Assembly: GCF_937976295.1 (NCBI RefSeq)
Contig: NZ_CALJRY010000262.1
Coordinates: 1-5,860, forward strand
Direction of reading: 5' to 3'
Length of the DNA stretch: 5,860 bases
Source: an uncultured Rothia sp.
Lineage (GTDB): Bacteria; Actinomycetota; Actinomycetes; Actinomycetales; Micrococcaceae
Shown: positions 1 to 5,149 of the stretch, one piece after another
Numbering within the stretch: position 1 is the first letter of the stretch
Layout of the letters: each line of letters starts with the position of its first letter
Notes under the pieces: model-generated
Told to the model about the DNA's origin: nothing
Seen by the model: the letters and a program-made list of their open reading frames with translations, nothing else
Database searches by the model: none
Translations under genes and position numbers: made by a program

Positions 1-2487
1 CGCTGAGAGCTGACGGTCATCACCCATCACGCGTACTAGCGCGCCGCGCTCACGAGCGATGTGTACCAGCGCGTCAAAGTCACGGGTGGATACCATGCCG
101 GCTTCGTCGATGAGGAGCACGTCACCGGGGCCGATACTCAGCGGTCCCGCTTTCGCCCCATCCGTATTCGCAGCCAGGACCTTTGCCACGGTATCGGCGC
201 CGATACCTAGCTCATCGCTCAGGACCTTCGCCGCTGCAGCGGTCGGTGCCATACCGATAACGCGGCCGCCGGCAGCTTGGATTGTCTCCACGGCAAGAGA
301 GACAGAGGCGGTCTTACCGGCTCCAGCGGCACCAATACCCGCTACGAGTAGACGGTCTGATAGAGCGAACTCGCGCGCCAACGCTTCCTGGCCAGCCGGA
401 AGGGAGAACCCCTTTTCCGCCAACTGTTCGCGGCGCTCAGCAACCTTCTGCTCAAACACGTCAGCCGTCGCTGCAGGGAGCACAGGCGTGGTTGCCGCAT
501 CCAGGATCCGCAGCTCAGCGTCTACCATCTTCTGCGTCGTCAACAACTCAGAATCACGACGTACAAAGCTGCTGGTGCCATCTGCTCGCAGGAACTGAGG
601 CGCTACCAGACGCTTATTCTCACCGCTCAGACGCAGAACCTGCTCATCGAGGGCACGGTAAATAGCACCGCTGATACTCTCATCGGTGCTCTGATGACCT
701 TTACTATCAGGGCTGACAGGAAGACCCACCTCACGCAGATAACGAATCGTCTCAGCCTCAACATGGGAGCGGCGGAACACGGCCCGTGTGGCAGTCACCC
801 GGTCAAGAATCTGCTGCGCATGCTCTTCCGGGGTGCGAGAAAGGAACTCAGCCTGCACCTGCTCACGCTTGGTGCGGGCCTGCTCACTTGCGGCTTGAAG
901 GTGCTCCCGAAGCTCCGATTCGGTCGGAATAATGACCTCACCGGAAACGGACTGCGCCTGCGATACCCACTGCTCATGAAGATCTTTCAGGCTCTTCGCC
1001 TCACCCTTCTGCGGGCGAGTAGCCAAGGTCGCCTGCTGTGCAAGCTCCAGCAGCGCTTTACGTCCTGGCGCATGCCCATGACGCTCCACATACTCGCTTG
1101 TTAGGCGCTCTAACTCAGCAGAAATCTCAGAACGACGGGCGCTGAAATGCTCAATCATGGACCGGTCAATACCGGCAATTTCCATCACCGGTGACGTACC
1201 GCCCTTAGAGGAATCAGGCACACACACTAGGCCCAGCTCAGACTCCAGGTACTCCGCTAGTTTCGCGTTATACAGCTCAGATGCTGCTACGTTCCACTGA
1301 TATAACGTGCGTCCGTCAATAGCGGACCACTGCCCATCTGCGCCTTTCACTCGGTTAGAAATCACCAGGTGATCGTGCAGATTCGGGTCTCCTGAACGCG
1401 AGTCCCAGTGCCTGAACTTGGTGGCAATCAGACCGTCTTCAATGTCAATCTGACGGACGCCGTTACGGCCACGACGGGTCATGACTACCTGGTCTTCTAG
1501 GAACTTTACGACGTCTCCAATGGCTGCTTCATGCGCTTTCTGCACACCCTCGCGGAGGGTTTCATCGCCTAGACCCCAGGCCAAGGACACGCTCTTTGGC
1601 GGCGTGAAAACCATGTCGAATCCGGCTACAGAGTTGCTTTGTGGCTTGGATTCACGGGCGATAAAGGAAACCAGTTGCTTATCGGTGGGTTCTACACCGT
1701 GCTGTTCACGGTACATGACAGCGCCCACACGGTGACGGATTTCTTTCATCTCTTCAGCGGTCGGGTCGGTGTGCTTGGTGTCGCGGAAGCGGCGGACTTC
1801 CTCCTGAACTGCGCGGGTGAATTCGGTGGAGCCGTCACGCTGTGCGTGCAGGTTTGGGGCGACGTTCTGTTGAAAGTGCTCATCAATGGCACGCTGTGCT
1901 GCGTATTTTGCTTCGGTTGCTTCGTGCTCGAGAAGGCGGTAGTTTGCCATGAATTCGGCGCGGTCTGGGCGCTGAGTTTCAGGGTTCTTGAGGTATTCAC
2001 CCTTGGTCACGGTGTAGCCTGCTGCACGGTAGCGTGCCAAGTACTTTGAAACCATCATCTGCGACGGGACACGACCATAAAGGTGCTCCAAATCGGAACA
2101 AATTTCCTGCTGAGTCTTGCCCTCACGGGTACCCTCAATAATCAGATAAGCACGCTCAGCAGCCCGCTGATGCACTTTCTCCCACGCCTCAGAACGTACA
2201 GCATCGTACATCTCAGGGGTGGACTGCTGAAGCAGACTCGTCACCTCATCAGTATCTAAAGGGGTGAACTTGTGCCCAAAAAGCACGTCCATCTGAGCCT
2301 CAGAAACGTTCCCCTCAAGACCCAATTCAGCAGCACCAGCACCGACCCACTGACCCGGAGGCATACCCTCCACGGTGTAATAATCGCCCAACTCACGGTC
2401 ACTAGAGCGCAGAACATCACCGGTCGCTACCTCATGCGTGTAGTACCGGTAGCCCTCTCCAGCGGTGAGCTTATGGACGGTCAGCAT
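1..2487 (-). CDS. mobF: MobF-family conjugative relaxase-helicase (TrwC/TraA type), 3' part missing
   Basis: This protein nicks plasmid DNA at the transfer origin, stays bound to the 5' end, and unwinds the strand for transfer. The reading frame is open for 829 codons from ATG at 2487 to the window edge, so the C-terminus is missing. The N-terminus (MLTVHKLTAGEGYRYY) has the clustered tyrosines Y13, Y15 and Y16 expected of MobF catalytic residues. The metal-binding histidine triad is H360, H371 and H373 (motif DPNLHDHLVISN), with the same 11- and 2-residue spacing as TrwC H150/H161/H163. About 210 extra residues separate the tyrosines from the triad; I recall similar insertions in actinobacterial relatives. 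The helicase part has Walker A GAAGAGKT (719-726), Walker B VLLIDEAG with D794/E795, and motif III GDDRQL (822-827). The gene is divergent from the rep operon. The family is secure; whether the plasmid transfers itself or is only mobilized cannot be judged here. Confidence 0.95.
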   Translation of the reverse strand, partial: MLTVHKLTAGEGYRYYTHEVATGDVLRSSDRELGDYYTVEGMPPGQWVGAGAAELGLEGNVSEAQMDVLFGHKFTPLDTDEVTSLLQQSTPEMYDAVRSEAWEKVHQRAAERAYLIIEGTREGKTQQEICSDLEHLYGRVPSQMMVSKYLARYRAAGYTVTKGEYLKNPETQRPDRAEFMANYRLLEHEATEAKYAAQRAIDEHFQQNVAPNLHAQRDGSTEFTRAVQEEVRRFRDTKHTDPTAEEMKEIRHRVGAVMYREQHGVEPTDKQLVSFIARESKPQSNSVAGFDMVFTPPKSVSLAWGLGDETLREGVQKAHEAAIGDVVKFLEDQVVMTRRGRNGVRQIDIEDGLIATKFRHWDSRSGDPNLHDHLVISNRVKGADGQWSAIDGRTLYQWNVAASELYNAKLAEYLESELGLVCVPDSSKGGTSPVMEIAGIDRSMIEHFSARRSEISAELERLTSEYVERHGHAPGRKALLELAQQATLATRPQKGEAKSLKDLHEQWVSQAQSVSGEVIIPTESELREHLQAASEQARTKREQVQAEFLSRTPEEHAQQILDRVTATRAVFRRSHVEAETIRYLREVGLPVSPDSKGHQSTDESISGAIYRALDEQVLRLSGENKRLVAPQFLRADGTSSFVRRDSELLTTQKMVDAELRILDAATTPVLPAATADVFEQKVAERREQLAEKGFSLPAGQEALAREFALSDRLLVAGIGAAGAGKTASVSLAVETIQAAGGRVIGMAPTAAAAKVLSDELGIGADTVAKVLAANTDGAKAGPLSIGPGDVLLIDEAGMVSTRDFDALVHIARERGALVRVMGDDRQLSA

Positions 2488-2493
2488 ACCTTC

Positions 2494-2522
2494 ATTCTAC
2501 CCTTGAACCTTATTGAGAACAA
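2494..2522 (-). promoter_or_regulatory. Putative relaxase promoter, probably giving a leaderless mRNA
   Basis: On the minus strand TTGTTC (2517-2522) and TAGAAT (2494-2499) are separated by 17 bases, a good sigma-70-like arrangement. The -10 hexamer ends only 6 bases before the relaxase ATG at 2487, so transcription would begin at or next to the start codon. No well-spaced Shine-Dalgarno sequence is present: AAGGG lies 12 bases away and GAAGG almost touches the ATG. This fits the leaderless transcripts common in actinobacteria. The assignment is by motif only. Confidence 0.5.
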
Positions 2523-2527
2523 CTCAA
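2513..2527. promoter_or_regulatory. Inverted repeat TTGAG-N5-CTCAA, possible operator of the relaxase promoter
   Basis: A perfect 5-bp inverted repeat with a 5-base spacer overlaps the proposed -35 element of the relaxase promoter, the usual place for a repressor site. ATTGAGAACA, which includes its left arm, occurs again at 3038-3047 on the rep side. The binding protein is unknown; the relaxase itself or the small helix-turn-helix protein at 3215-3580 are candidates. Confidence 0.4.
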
Positions 2528-2561
2528 AATAAAACCCTGGCTTATTTGATGCATGAGGTGT

Positions 2562-2650
2562 GACAAAAAGTAAGCGAAGCGTTCAGCTCCTCAGCGTGCG
2601 AGGAACGAGCACACCTTGGAGGAAGCTGCTGAACGAGACGCGGTTTTGTC
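2562..2650. repeat. Interrupted inverted repeat (oriT-like)
   Basis: Successive arms pair in order around one centre: GACAAAA (2562-2568) with TTTTGTC (2644-2650), CGTTCAGC (2580-2587) with GCTGAACG (2628-2635), and TCCTC (2588-2592) with GAGGA (2619-2623; a second GAGGA is at 2600-2604). AGGTGTG (2556-2562) and CACACCT (2610-2616) form a competing pair. Extended interrupted palindromes beside a relaxase gene are typical of transfer origins; function here is inferred. Confidence 0.5.
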
Positions 2651-2667
2651 CGACACGGGGTGTGTCG
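2651..2667. repeat. Short inverted repeat CGACAC-N5-GTGTCG
   Basis: A perfect 6-bp inverted repeat with spacer GGGGT directly follows the larger interrupted repeat. It could be a protein site or small hairpin of the candidate oriT; nothing more can be said from sequence. Confidence 0.45.
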
Positions 2668-2670
2668 CGC

Positions 2671-2679
2671 TCATCCACA
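2671..2679 (+). other. DnaA-box-like sequence TCATCCACA
   Basis: It matches the DnaA box TTATCCACA at 8 of 9 positions. A second box-like sequence lies at 2857-2865. DnaA boxes are common in theta-type plasmid origins, but a single 8/9 match is weak evidence. Confidence 0.3.
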
Positions 2680-2692
2680 GGCGGCGCCAGTG

Positions 2693-2760
2693 TGCATGAT
2701 GAGCCCTGCCTCTCTTGGAGGGAGCGAAGCGGAAGGAAAGAGAGCAGGGATCATCATGCA
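2693..2760. repeat. Near-perfect 23-24 bp inverted repeat with 21-base loop carrying the GCGAAGC motif
   Basis: The left arm (2693-2716) starts TGCATGATGA and continues CCCTGC then TCTCTT. The right arm (2738-2760) is AAGAGA, GCAGGG, then TCATCATGCA. The arms differ only by one mismatch (G2703 against A2750) and one extra base (C2710). The loop (2717-2737) contains the repeat GGGAGCGAAGCGGAA (2720-2734). Such a cruciform or hairpin would be very stable and no gene explains it. It may be part of oriT, a single-strand initiation site, or an untranslated RNA structure. Confidence 0.6.
2720..2734. repeat. 15-bp direct repeat GGGAGCGAAGCGGAA, copy 1
   Basis: Identical to 2824-2838. Its core AGCGAAGCG also occurs at 2573-2581, making three copies of the core in 263 bases. 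The core contains GCGAAGC, a heptamer known to form an exceptionally stable DNA mini-hairpin. This copy sits in the loop of the 2693-2760 inverted repeat. Confidence 0.6.
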
Positions 2761-2823
2761 TTCTAGGCAGCGAAGGGGTGGGAAGACGCGCACACCTCGT
2801 GTGTCAGGAACGGGGTATGAGAA

Positions 2824-2838
2824 GGGAGCGAAGCGGAA
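2824..2838. repeat. 15-bp direct repeat GGGAGCGAAGCGGAA, copy 2
   Basis: Second identical copy of the repeat at 2720-2734. Its flanks do not form a comparably long inverted repeat, only a weak ATGA/TCAT pairing. Confidence 0.6.
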
Positions 2839-2856
2839 TGAATCATGCGTCCGGTG

Positions 2857-2865
2857 CTGTCCACA
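2857..2865 (+). other. DnaA-box-like sequence CTGTCCACA
   Basis: It matches the actinobacterial-style DnaA box TTGTCCACA at 8 of 9 positions. It lies just before the paired palindromes and the AT-rich stretch at about 2970-3045, an arrangement compatible with a replication origin. Confidence 0.35.
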
Positions 2866-2911
2866 GGTGGGTGCAGGTGACCGGCTGATGCGTGCCAACT
2901 GTGGGAGAGCG

Positions 2912-2937
2912 AAACCGGCGGCTGCGCCGCCGGTTTT
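2912..2937 (+). terminator. Rho-independent terminator-like hairpin
   Basis: AAACCGGCGGC (2912-2922) pairs perfectly with GCCGCCGGTTT (2926-2936) around a TGC loop, and the stem runs into TTTT. This is the classic form of an intrinsic terminator and could act in both directions. There is no obvious gene upstream on the plus strand, so it may insulate the control region or be an origin structure. Confidence 0.55.
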
Positions 2938-2959
2938 CCCGTCACCGGTGACGGGAAAA
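2934..2959. repeat. 26-bp perfect palindrome overlapping the terminator-like hairpin
   Basis: TTTTCCCGTCACC (2934-2946) is followed directly by its reverse complement (2947-2959), with no spacer. It shares bases 2934-2936 with the stem of the preceding hairpin, so in one strand the two structures compete over those bases. A spacer-free palindrome is more typical of a dimeric protein binding site than of a terminator. Confidence 0.6.
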
Positions 2960-2968
2960 GTCGCGCGC

Positions 2969-3045
2969 CTTATCCCTTAGCCTGTAGTATTTATAGTGAC
3001 AAATGCAATGAACGGCCCCTAATAGTTCATGAGCATCATTGAGAA
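2969..3045 (+). promoter_or_regulatory. AT-rich stretch with possible promoter and small hairpin
   Basis: This is among the most AT-rich parts of the control region and could be a duplex-unwinding element. TATAGT (2992-2997) resembles a -10 element; a poor -35 (CTTATC, 2969-2974) lies 17 bases upstream. ATGAAC (3008-3013) and GTTCAT (3025-3030) form a hairpin with loop GGCCCCTAATA. A transcript starting near 3004 would run into the strong hairpin at 3044-3085, giving a small RNA of about 80-90 bases or a structured rep leader. All function is inferred. Confidence 0.3.
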
Positions 3046-3085
3046 CAGACGCCCCGAACCTCAGTTGAGGTTCGGGGCGTCTGTT
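3044..3085. terminator. Perfect 20-bp inverted repeat, strong hairpin (terminator or origin structure)
   Basis: Arms 3044-3063 and 3066-3085 are exact reverse complements separated by GT; the stem is GC-rich at its centre (GACGCCCCGAACC). The downstream tail on the plus strand (TTGCTGTG) is only weakly T-rich, so it is an imperfect intrinsic terminator. It lies between the AT-rich stretch and the likely rep promoter, where it could block read-through into the rep operon or form part of the origin. Confidence 0.55.
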
Positions 3086-3095
3086 GCTGTGTGGG

Positions 3096-3110
3096 CACTA
3101 GGGGGTAGTG
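3096..3110. repeat. Small hairpin CACTA-GGGGG-TAGTG
   Basis: A perfect 5-bp stem with a five-G loop. TAGGGG (3099-3104) is complementary to CCCCTA (3016-3021) in the loop of the upstream hairpin, so a loop-loop contact in RNA is possible. Confidence 0.4.
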
Positions 3111-3135
3111 AATGGGTTGCCGTGACCTGGCCTGC

Positions 3136-3164
3136 TGAAAAATTGAGAGCTTCAAGGTTAAACT
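3136..3164 (+). promoter_or_regulatory. Tentative promoter of the replication operon
   Basis: TAAACT (3159-3164) fits the actinobacterial -10 pattern TANNNT and has a weak -35 (TGAAAA, 3136-3141) at 17 bases. The better -35 word TTGAGA (3143-3148) is badly spaced for it. The imperfect palindrome TTGA-GAGCT-TCAA (3143-3155) overlaps this promoter and could be an operator. The leader to the first rep gene would be about 40-45 bases. Confidence 0.35.
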
Positions 3165-3189
3165 AGAGACTAAAGAAATACCCTTCCCC

Positions 3190-3207
3190 TCCTTTAGGAC
3201 GAAAGGA
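3190..3207 (+). promoter_or_regulatory. Ribosome binding site held in a hairpin
   Basis: The Shine-Dalgarno sequence AAAGGA (3202-3207), 7 bases before ATG 3215, is the right arm of a perfect 6-bp stem with TCCTTT (3190-3195), loop AGGACG. Folding would hide the ribosome binding site, a common way to limit plasmid rep expression. A second AGGA (3196-3199) lies in the loop. Confidence 0.45.
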
Positions 3208-3214
3208 CACCCTG

Positions 3215-3580
3215 ATGACTCGATCGCCTCGTAGCGCGGCTGCACGCCGCGCCCGTGAGAACGCCGCCGCCTTCGCAGAGCGTGAAGCGAAACTGCTGAC
3301 CTTGGCTGAAAAATTCTTCGCTCTGGAAGCTGATAGCCCGGCGGCAAAACTGGAAGCCGACATCAAGGCACAGGAGAAGAAGCTCGCCGCTCTACGTGAG
3401 AAGCTTGCATCCGCCCGTGTAGAAACTCAGCAGCACCTCGCCGCGCCGGTCGCCGAAATGAAGACATTGAAGGTTTCTACCGATGAAATCGCGGCGCGCC
3501 TCGGCCTCACCCGCTCTGAGGTGAACGCGCTGCTGCGCGCCGCCGCTGCCAAGGCTGACACTGAATCTGAAGGCGAGTAA
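3215..3580 (+). CDS. Small coiled-coil / helix-turn-helix protein upstream of repA
   Basis: A 121-residue protein starting at ATG 3215 with AAAGGA 7 bases upstream. Residues 1-15 are basic (six arginines). Residues 15-75 are rich in A, E, K and L with heptad-like spacing and probably form a long helix or coiled coil, which suggests a dimer. Residues 85-110 (VSTDEIAARLGLTRSEVNAL) look like a helix-turn-helix. It ends 5 bases before repA and is surely in the same operon. Reasonable roles are control of rep transcription or copy number, or an accessory origin-binding or partition factor. I do not recognise a named family. Composition and codon use match the neighbouring rep gene. Confidence 0.85.
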   Translation: MTRSPRSAAARRARENAAAFAEREAKLLTLAEKFFALEADSPAAKLEADIKAQEKKLAALREKLASARVETQQHLAAPVAEMKTLKVSTDEIAARLGLTRSEVNALLRAAAAKADTESEGE

Positions 3581-3585
3581 CGCTC

Positions 3586-4590
3586 GTGGGCACCGCATAC
3601 CAAGGCAATCAGAAAAGAAGCCTGAAACCTTACGTGCACCGTAGCAAGCGCCGCGGCACCAACGAACGCCAAGGCGTCGACATCCGTGACGTCCCTAAAG
3701 TCCAGCCCGGCAATTATTCGCTCTTCCTGCTGCTGAATCAGGCGTTATCCTACCGCTTCTCCCCCACCGGTGAGAACGGCGAGCCCATCACCGAATGGGT
3801 GCAGACCGAACCCCGCAGCACCTTGCGCCTGGTTGCTGGAACCATCCAGCCCACCGGCGCAGATGAGCCCCGCCGGATTCTACCCACCGGCAAGTACGCA
3901 CGCGCCGCGTTCCTGTGGCTTATGCTCGCTACCGCGAAGCATCAGTCACCGAAATTCTCTACCGAATCATTCCTAGATTTCCTCTATAAGTTTTACTCCC
4001 CTGGCACCGCGAAGTTCACCCCGGAGCAAGAAGCTGAAGCCATTGAACAGCTCCACGCCCTGCTCGCCGTGCAGGTTGAAGCTGTCCTGACTGGCCCGAC
4101 CCCTGACGGGAACCTAGTCAAGAAAACCTACCGCTTCGCTCTATCGTCAAGCGCCGATTGGGTCTACTCGTCCTCTGGTGCACCGCTGCTGACTGAATCA
4201 ACCATCGTTCTAGCGCAGCCCTTCTACAATCACCTGGCCACCTTCTTTGTGGTCACCGGAACCGGACCCGCACTCATTCAACTCGCGGAAAAAACACAGT
4301 CGCCGTTCACCCTGGACGCGCTCATCTGGGTCTCACATTTCACCTACCAGGCACGCCTCGCTCAGCGGTCTATCGGCCCGGTGAGCTGGGACCAGCTGCG
4401 CGAAATGTTCGCACCCGATCAAACGGATACTCGCTTCTTGAAGCGCACAAAGGCATCAGCATTTGAGCTGGCCAAGCTCGATAAGTTGATGATGCTTTCA
4501 GCCGAAATCATGGAAGGTCCTGTGCACGGGCTCATCTTCCACCCCGTGCCCTGCGACGCATTCCATAAGAGCATCATTGATAGCCGCTAA
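3586..4590 (+). CDS. repA: Plasmid replication initiator, RepA_C-like
   Basis: A 334-residue protein that probably binds the plasmid origin to start replication. The middle and C-terminal parts follow the order of the plasmid RepA_C family: LPTGKYARAAFLWLMLATAK (99-118), where that family has a conserved hydrophobic helix, a STESFLDFL helix, a strand-rich segment around TESTIVLAQPFYNHL, then a SPFTLDALIWVSHFTYQA helix and the winged-helix-like VSWDQLREMFAP. The first 40 residues are basic and probably flexible. The start is GTG 3586; an in-frame stop at 3568-3570 leaves no earlier start, and the only upstream purine-rich stretch (GAAGGCGAG) lies within the preceding gene, so translation is likely coupled to it. 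The family assignment is from remembered pattern, not alignment; a replication role is also supported by operon position beside the structured control region. Confidence 0.8.
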   Translation: MGTAYQGNQKRSLKPYVHRSKRRGTNERQGVDIRDVPKVQPGNYSLFLLLNQALSYRFSPTGENGEPITEWVQTEPRSTLRLVAGTIQPTGADEPRRILPTGKYARAAFLWLMLATAKHQSPKFSTESFLDFLYKFYSPGTAKFTPEQEAEAIEQLHALLAVQVEAVLTGPTPDGNLVKKTYRFALSSSADWVYSSSGAPLLTESTIVLAQPFYNHLATFFVVTGTGPALIQLAEKTQSPFTLDALIWVSHFTYQARLAQRSIGPVSWDQLREMFAPDQTDTRFLKRTKASAFELAKLDKLMMLSAEIMEGPVHGLIFHPVPCDAFHKSIIDSR

Positions 4591-4600
4591 AGCAACAACA

Positions 4601-4641
4601 AAGAGGGGGTCTAATACACCAGGTGTATTAGACCCCCTCTT
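4601..4641. terminator. Perfect 20-bp inverted repeat, bidirectional terminator between convergent genes
   Basis: Arms 4601-4620 and 4622-4641 are exact reverse complements around the single base A4621. It lies between the repA stop (4590) and the HNH stop (4649), the expected place for a shared terminator. On the minus strand the stem is followed by a T-rich tail (CTTTGTTGTT), so it is the better terminator for the HNH-resolvase operon; the plus-strand tail is weaker. Confidence 0.8.
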
Positions 4642-4648
4642 AACGTGT

Positions 4649-5149
4649 TTAGAAAAGCTGCGTCTGCCCCTCCATCACCATTCCGCGGCCTAGCCGGTCT
4701 ACGGCGTCTTGATCGTACCCGTGGGCTAGGGTGAGCTCGCGTAACGCTCTAGAATCTGCGGCACGCTCGGCTCGACTGCGGCGAAGAAAAGCGAGGCCGT
4801 GCAAGTTGTCACGCCCGCGCGCCGCGCGTTCTCTCATGTTCTCAGAGTGATCGCCAAGGAAGAGGTGAGAATCTGAACCGATTTCGGCACGTACGCAGAG
4901 CGGGTTATCGCATAGATGAGTGACCATCTCCGCGGCTTCTACCTCGTCGCTGCCGAAGATAAAGGCGGCGGCGTATCGGTGGGCGCGCCACATTTTTTCG
5001 CCTGTCTCTGATTCGGGGTCTTTGACCCAGAACCTGCCGTAGCCGTCAGCGCCGATAGCTCCAACCCATACCCAGCAGGCGCCGGGCGTCTCGCCCTTGA
5101 CGACCTTGTCCCAGAAGCGGCGGGTCTCTTCGCTCTGGCTAGTCTGCAT
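4649..5149 (-). CDS. HNH endonuclease (phage/plasmid HNH_3-like)
   Basis: A 166-residue protein with the layout of small phage HNH nucleases: CWVWVGAIGADGYGRF (25-40), RAHRYAA (55-61), then the beta-beta-alpha-metal core THLCDNPLCV (77-86), SHLFLGDHSENM (94-105) and ARGR. Likely key residues are H78, C80, N82, C85, H95 and N104. It would cut or nick DNA; the target is unknown. An open frame reaches upstream to 5251, but ATG 5149 is the better start: it has GCGGAG about 7 bases upstream, and the extra residues are merely the other frame of the resolvase. The gene overlaps the resolvase 3' end by 11 bases, so the two are co-transcribed and probably translationally coupled. C-terminal residues 120-166 have no clear family. 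It could be a selfish nuclease, or have a plasmid role such as nicking or exclusion. Confidence 0.85.
   Translation of the reverse strand: MQTSQSEETRRFWDKVVKGETPGACWVWVGAIGADGYGRFWVKDPESETGEKMWRAHRYAAAFIFGSDEVEAAEMVTHLCDNPLCVRAEIGSDSHLFLGDHSENMRERAARGRDNLHGLAFLRRSRAERAADSRALRELTLAHGYDQDAVDRLGRGMVMEGQTQLF

Larger units (their letters stand above)
2530..2910. other. Non-coding structured region, candidate transfer origin (oriT)
   Basis: No convincing gene lies here. The short open frames on both strands lack family resemblance and sit on top of repeats. The region contains several inverted repeats (2562-2650, 2651-2667, 2693-2760, 2791-2803), a 15-bp direct repeat and two DnaA-box-like sequences. 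MobF transfer origins usually sit just upstream of or near the relaxase gene and consist of inverted repeats next to a nick site, so this is the best oriT candidate. I cannot identify a nick site by homology. Part of the region may instead serve replication. Confidence 0.4.

Noticed and set aside
59..1104. Plus-strand open frames at 59-598, 282-665 and 694-1104
   Set aside because: They are opposite-strand shadows of the relaxase gene, whose minus-strand frame carries clear MobF and helicase motifs.
1481..2049. Open frames on both strands at 1481-1735, 1639-2049 and 1746-2000
   Set aside because: They lie inside the relaxase gene in other frames; no family resemblance and unnatural composition.
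2484..2498. Four-codon minigene M-K-V-C-stop overlapping the relaxase start
   Set aside because: Too short to support, and its ATG overlaps the proposed -10 element, so it would not be transcribed.
2550..2910. Iteron array or CRISPR array
   Set aside because: Only one 15-bp direct repeat pair with unequal spacing and no regular unit; not iterons or CRISPR.
2560..2980. Short open frames in the control region (2560-2766, 2660-2980 plus; 2671-2898, 2763-2945 minus)
   Set aside because: No convincing ribosome-binding sites, low-complexity composition, and they cross inverted repeats that better explain the sequence.
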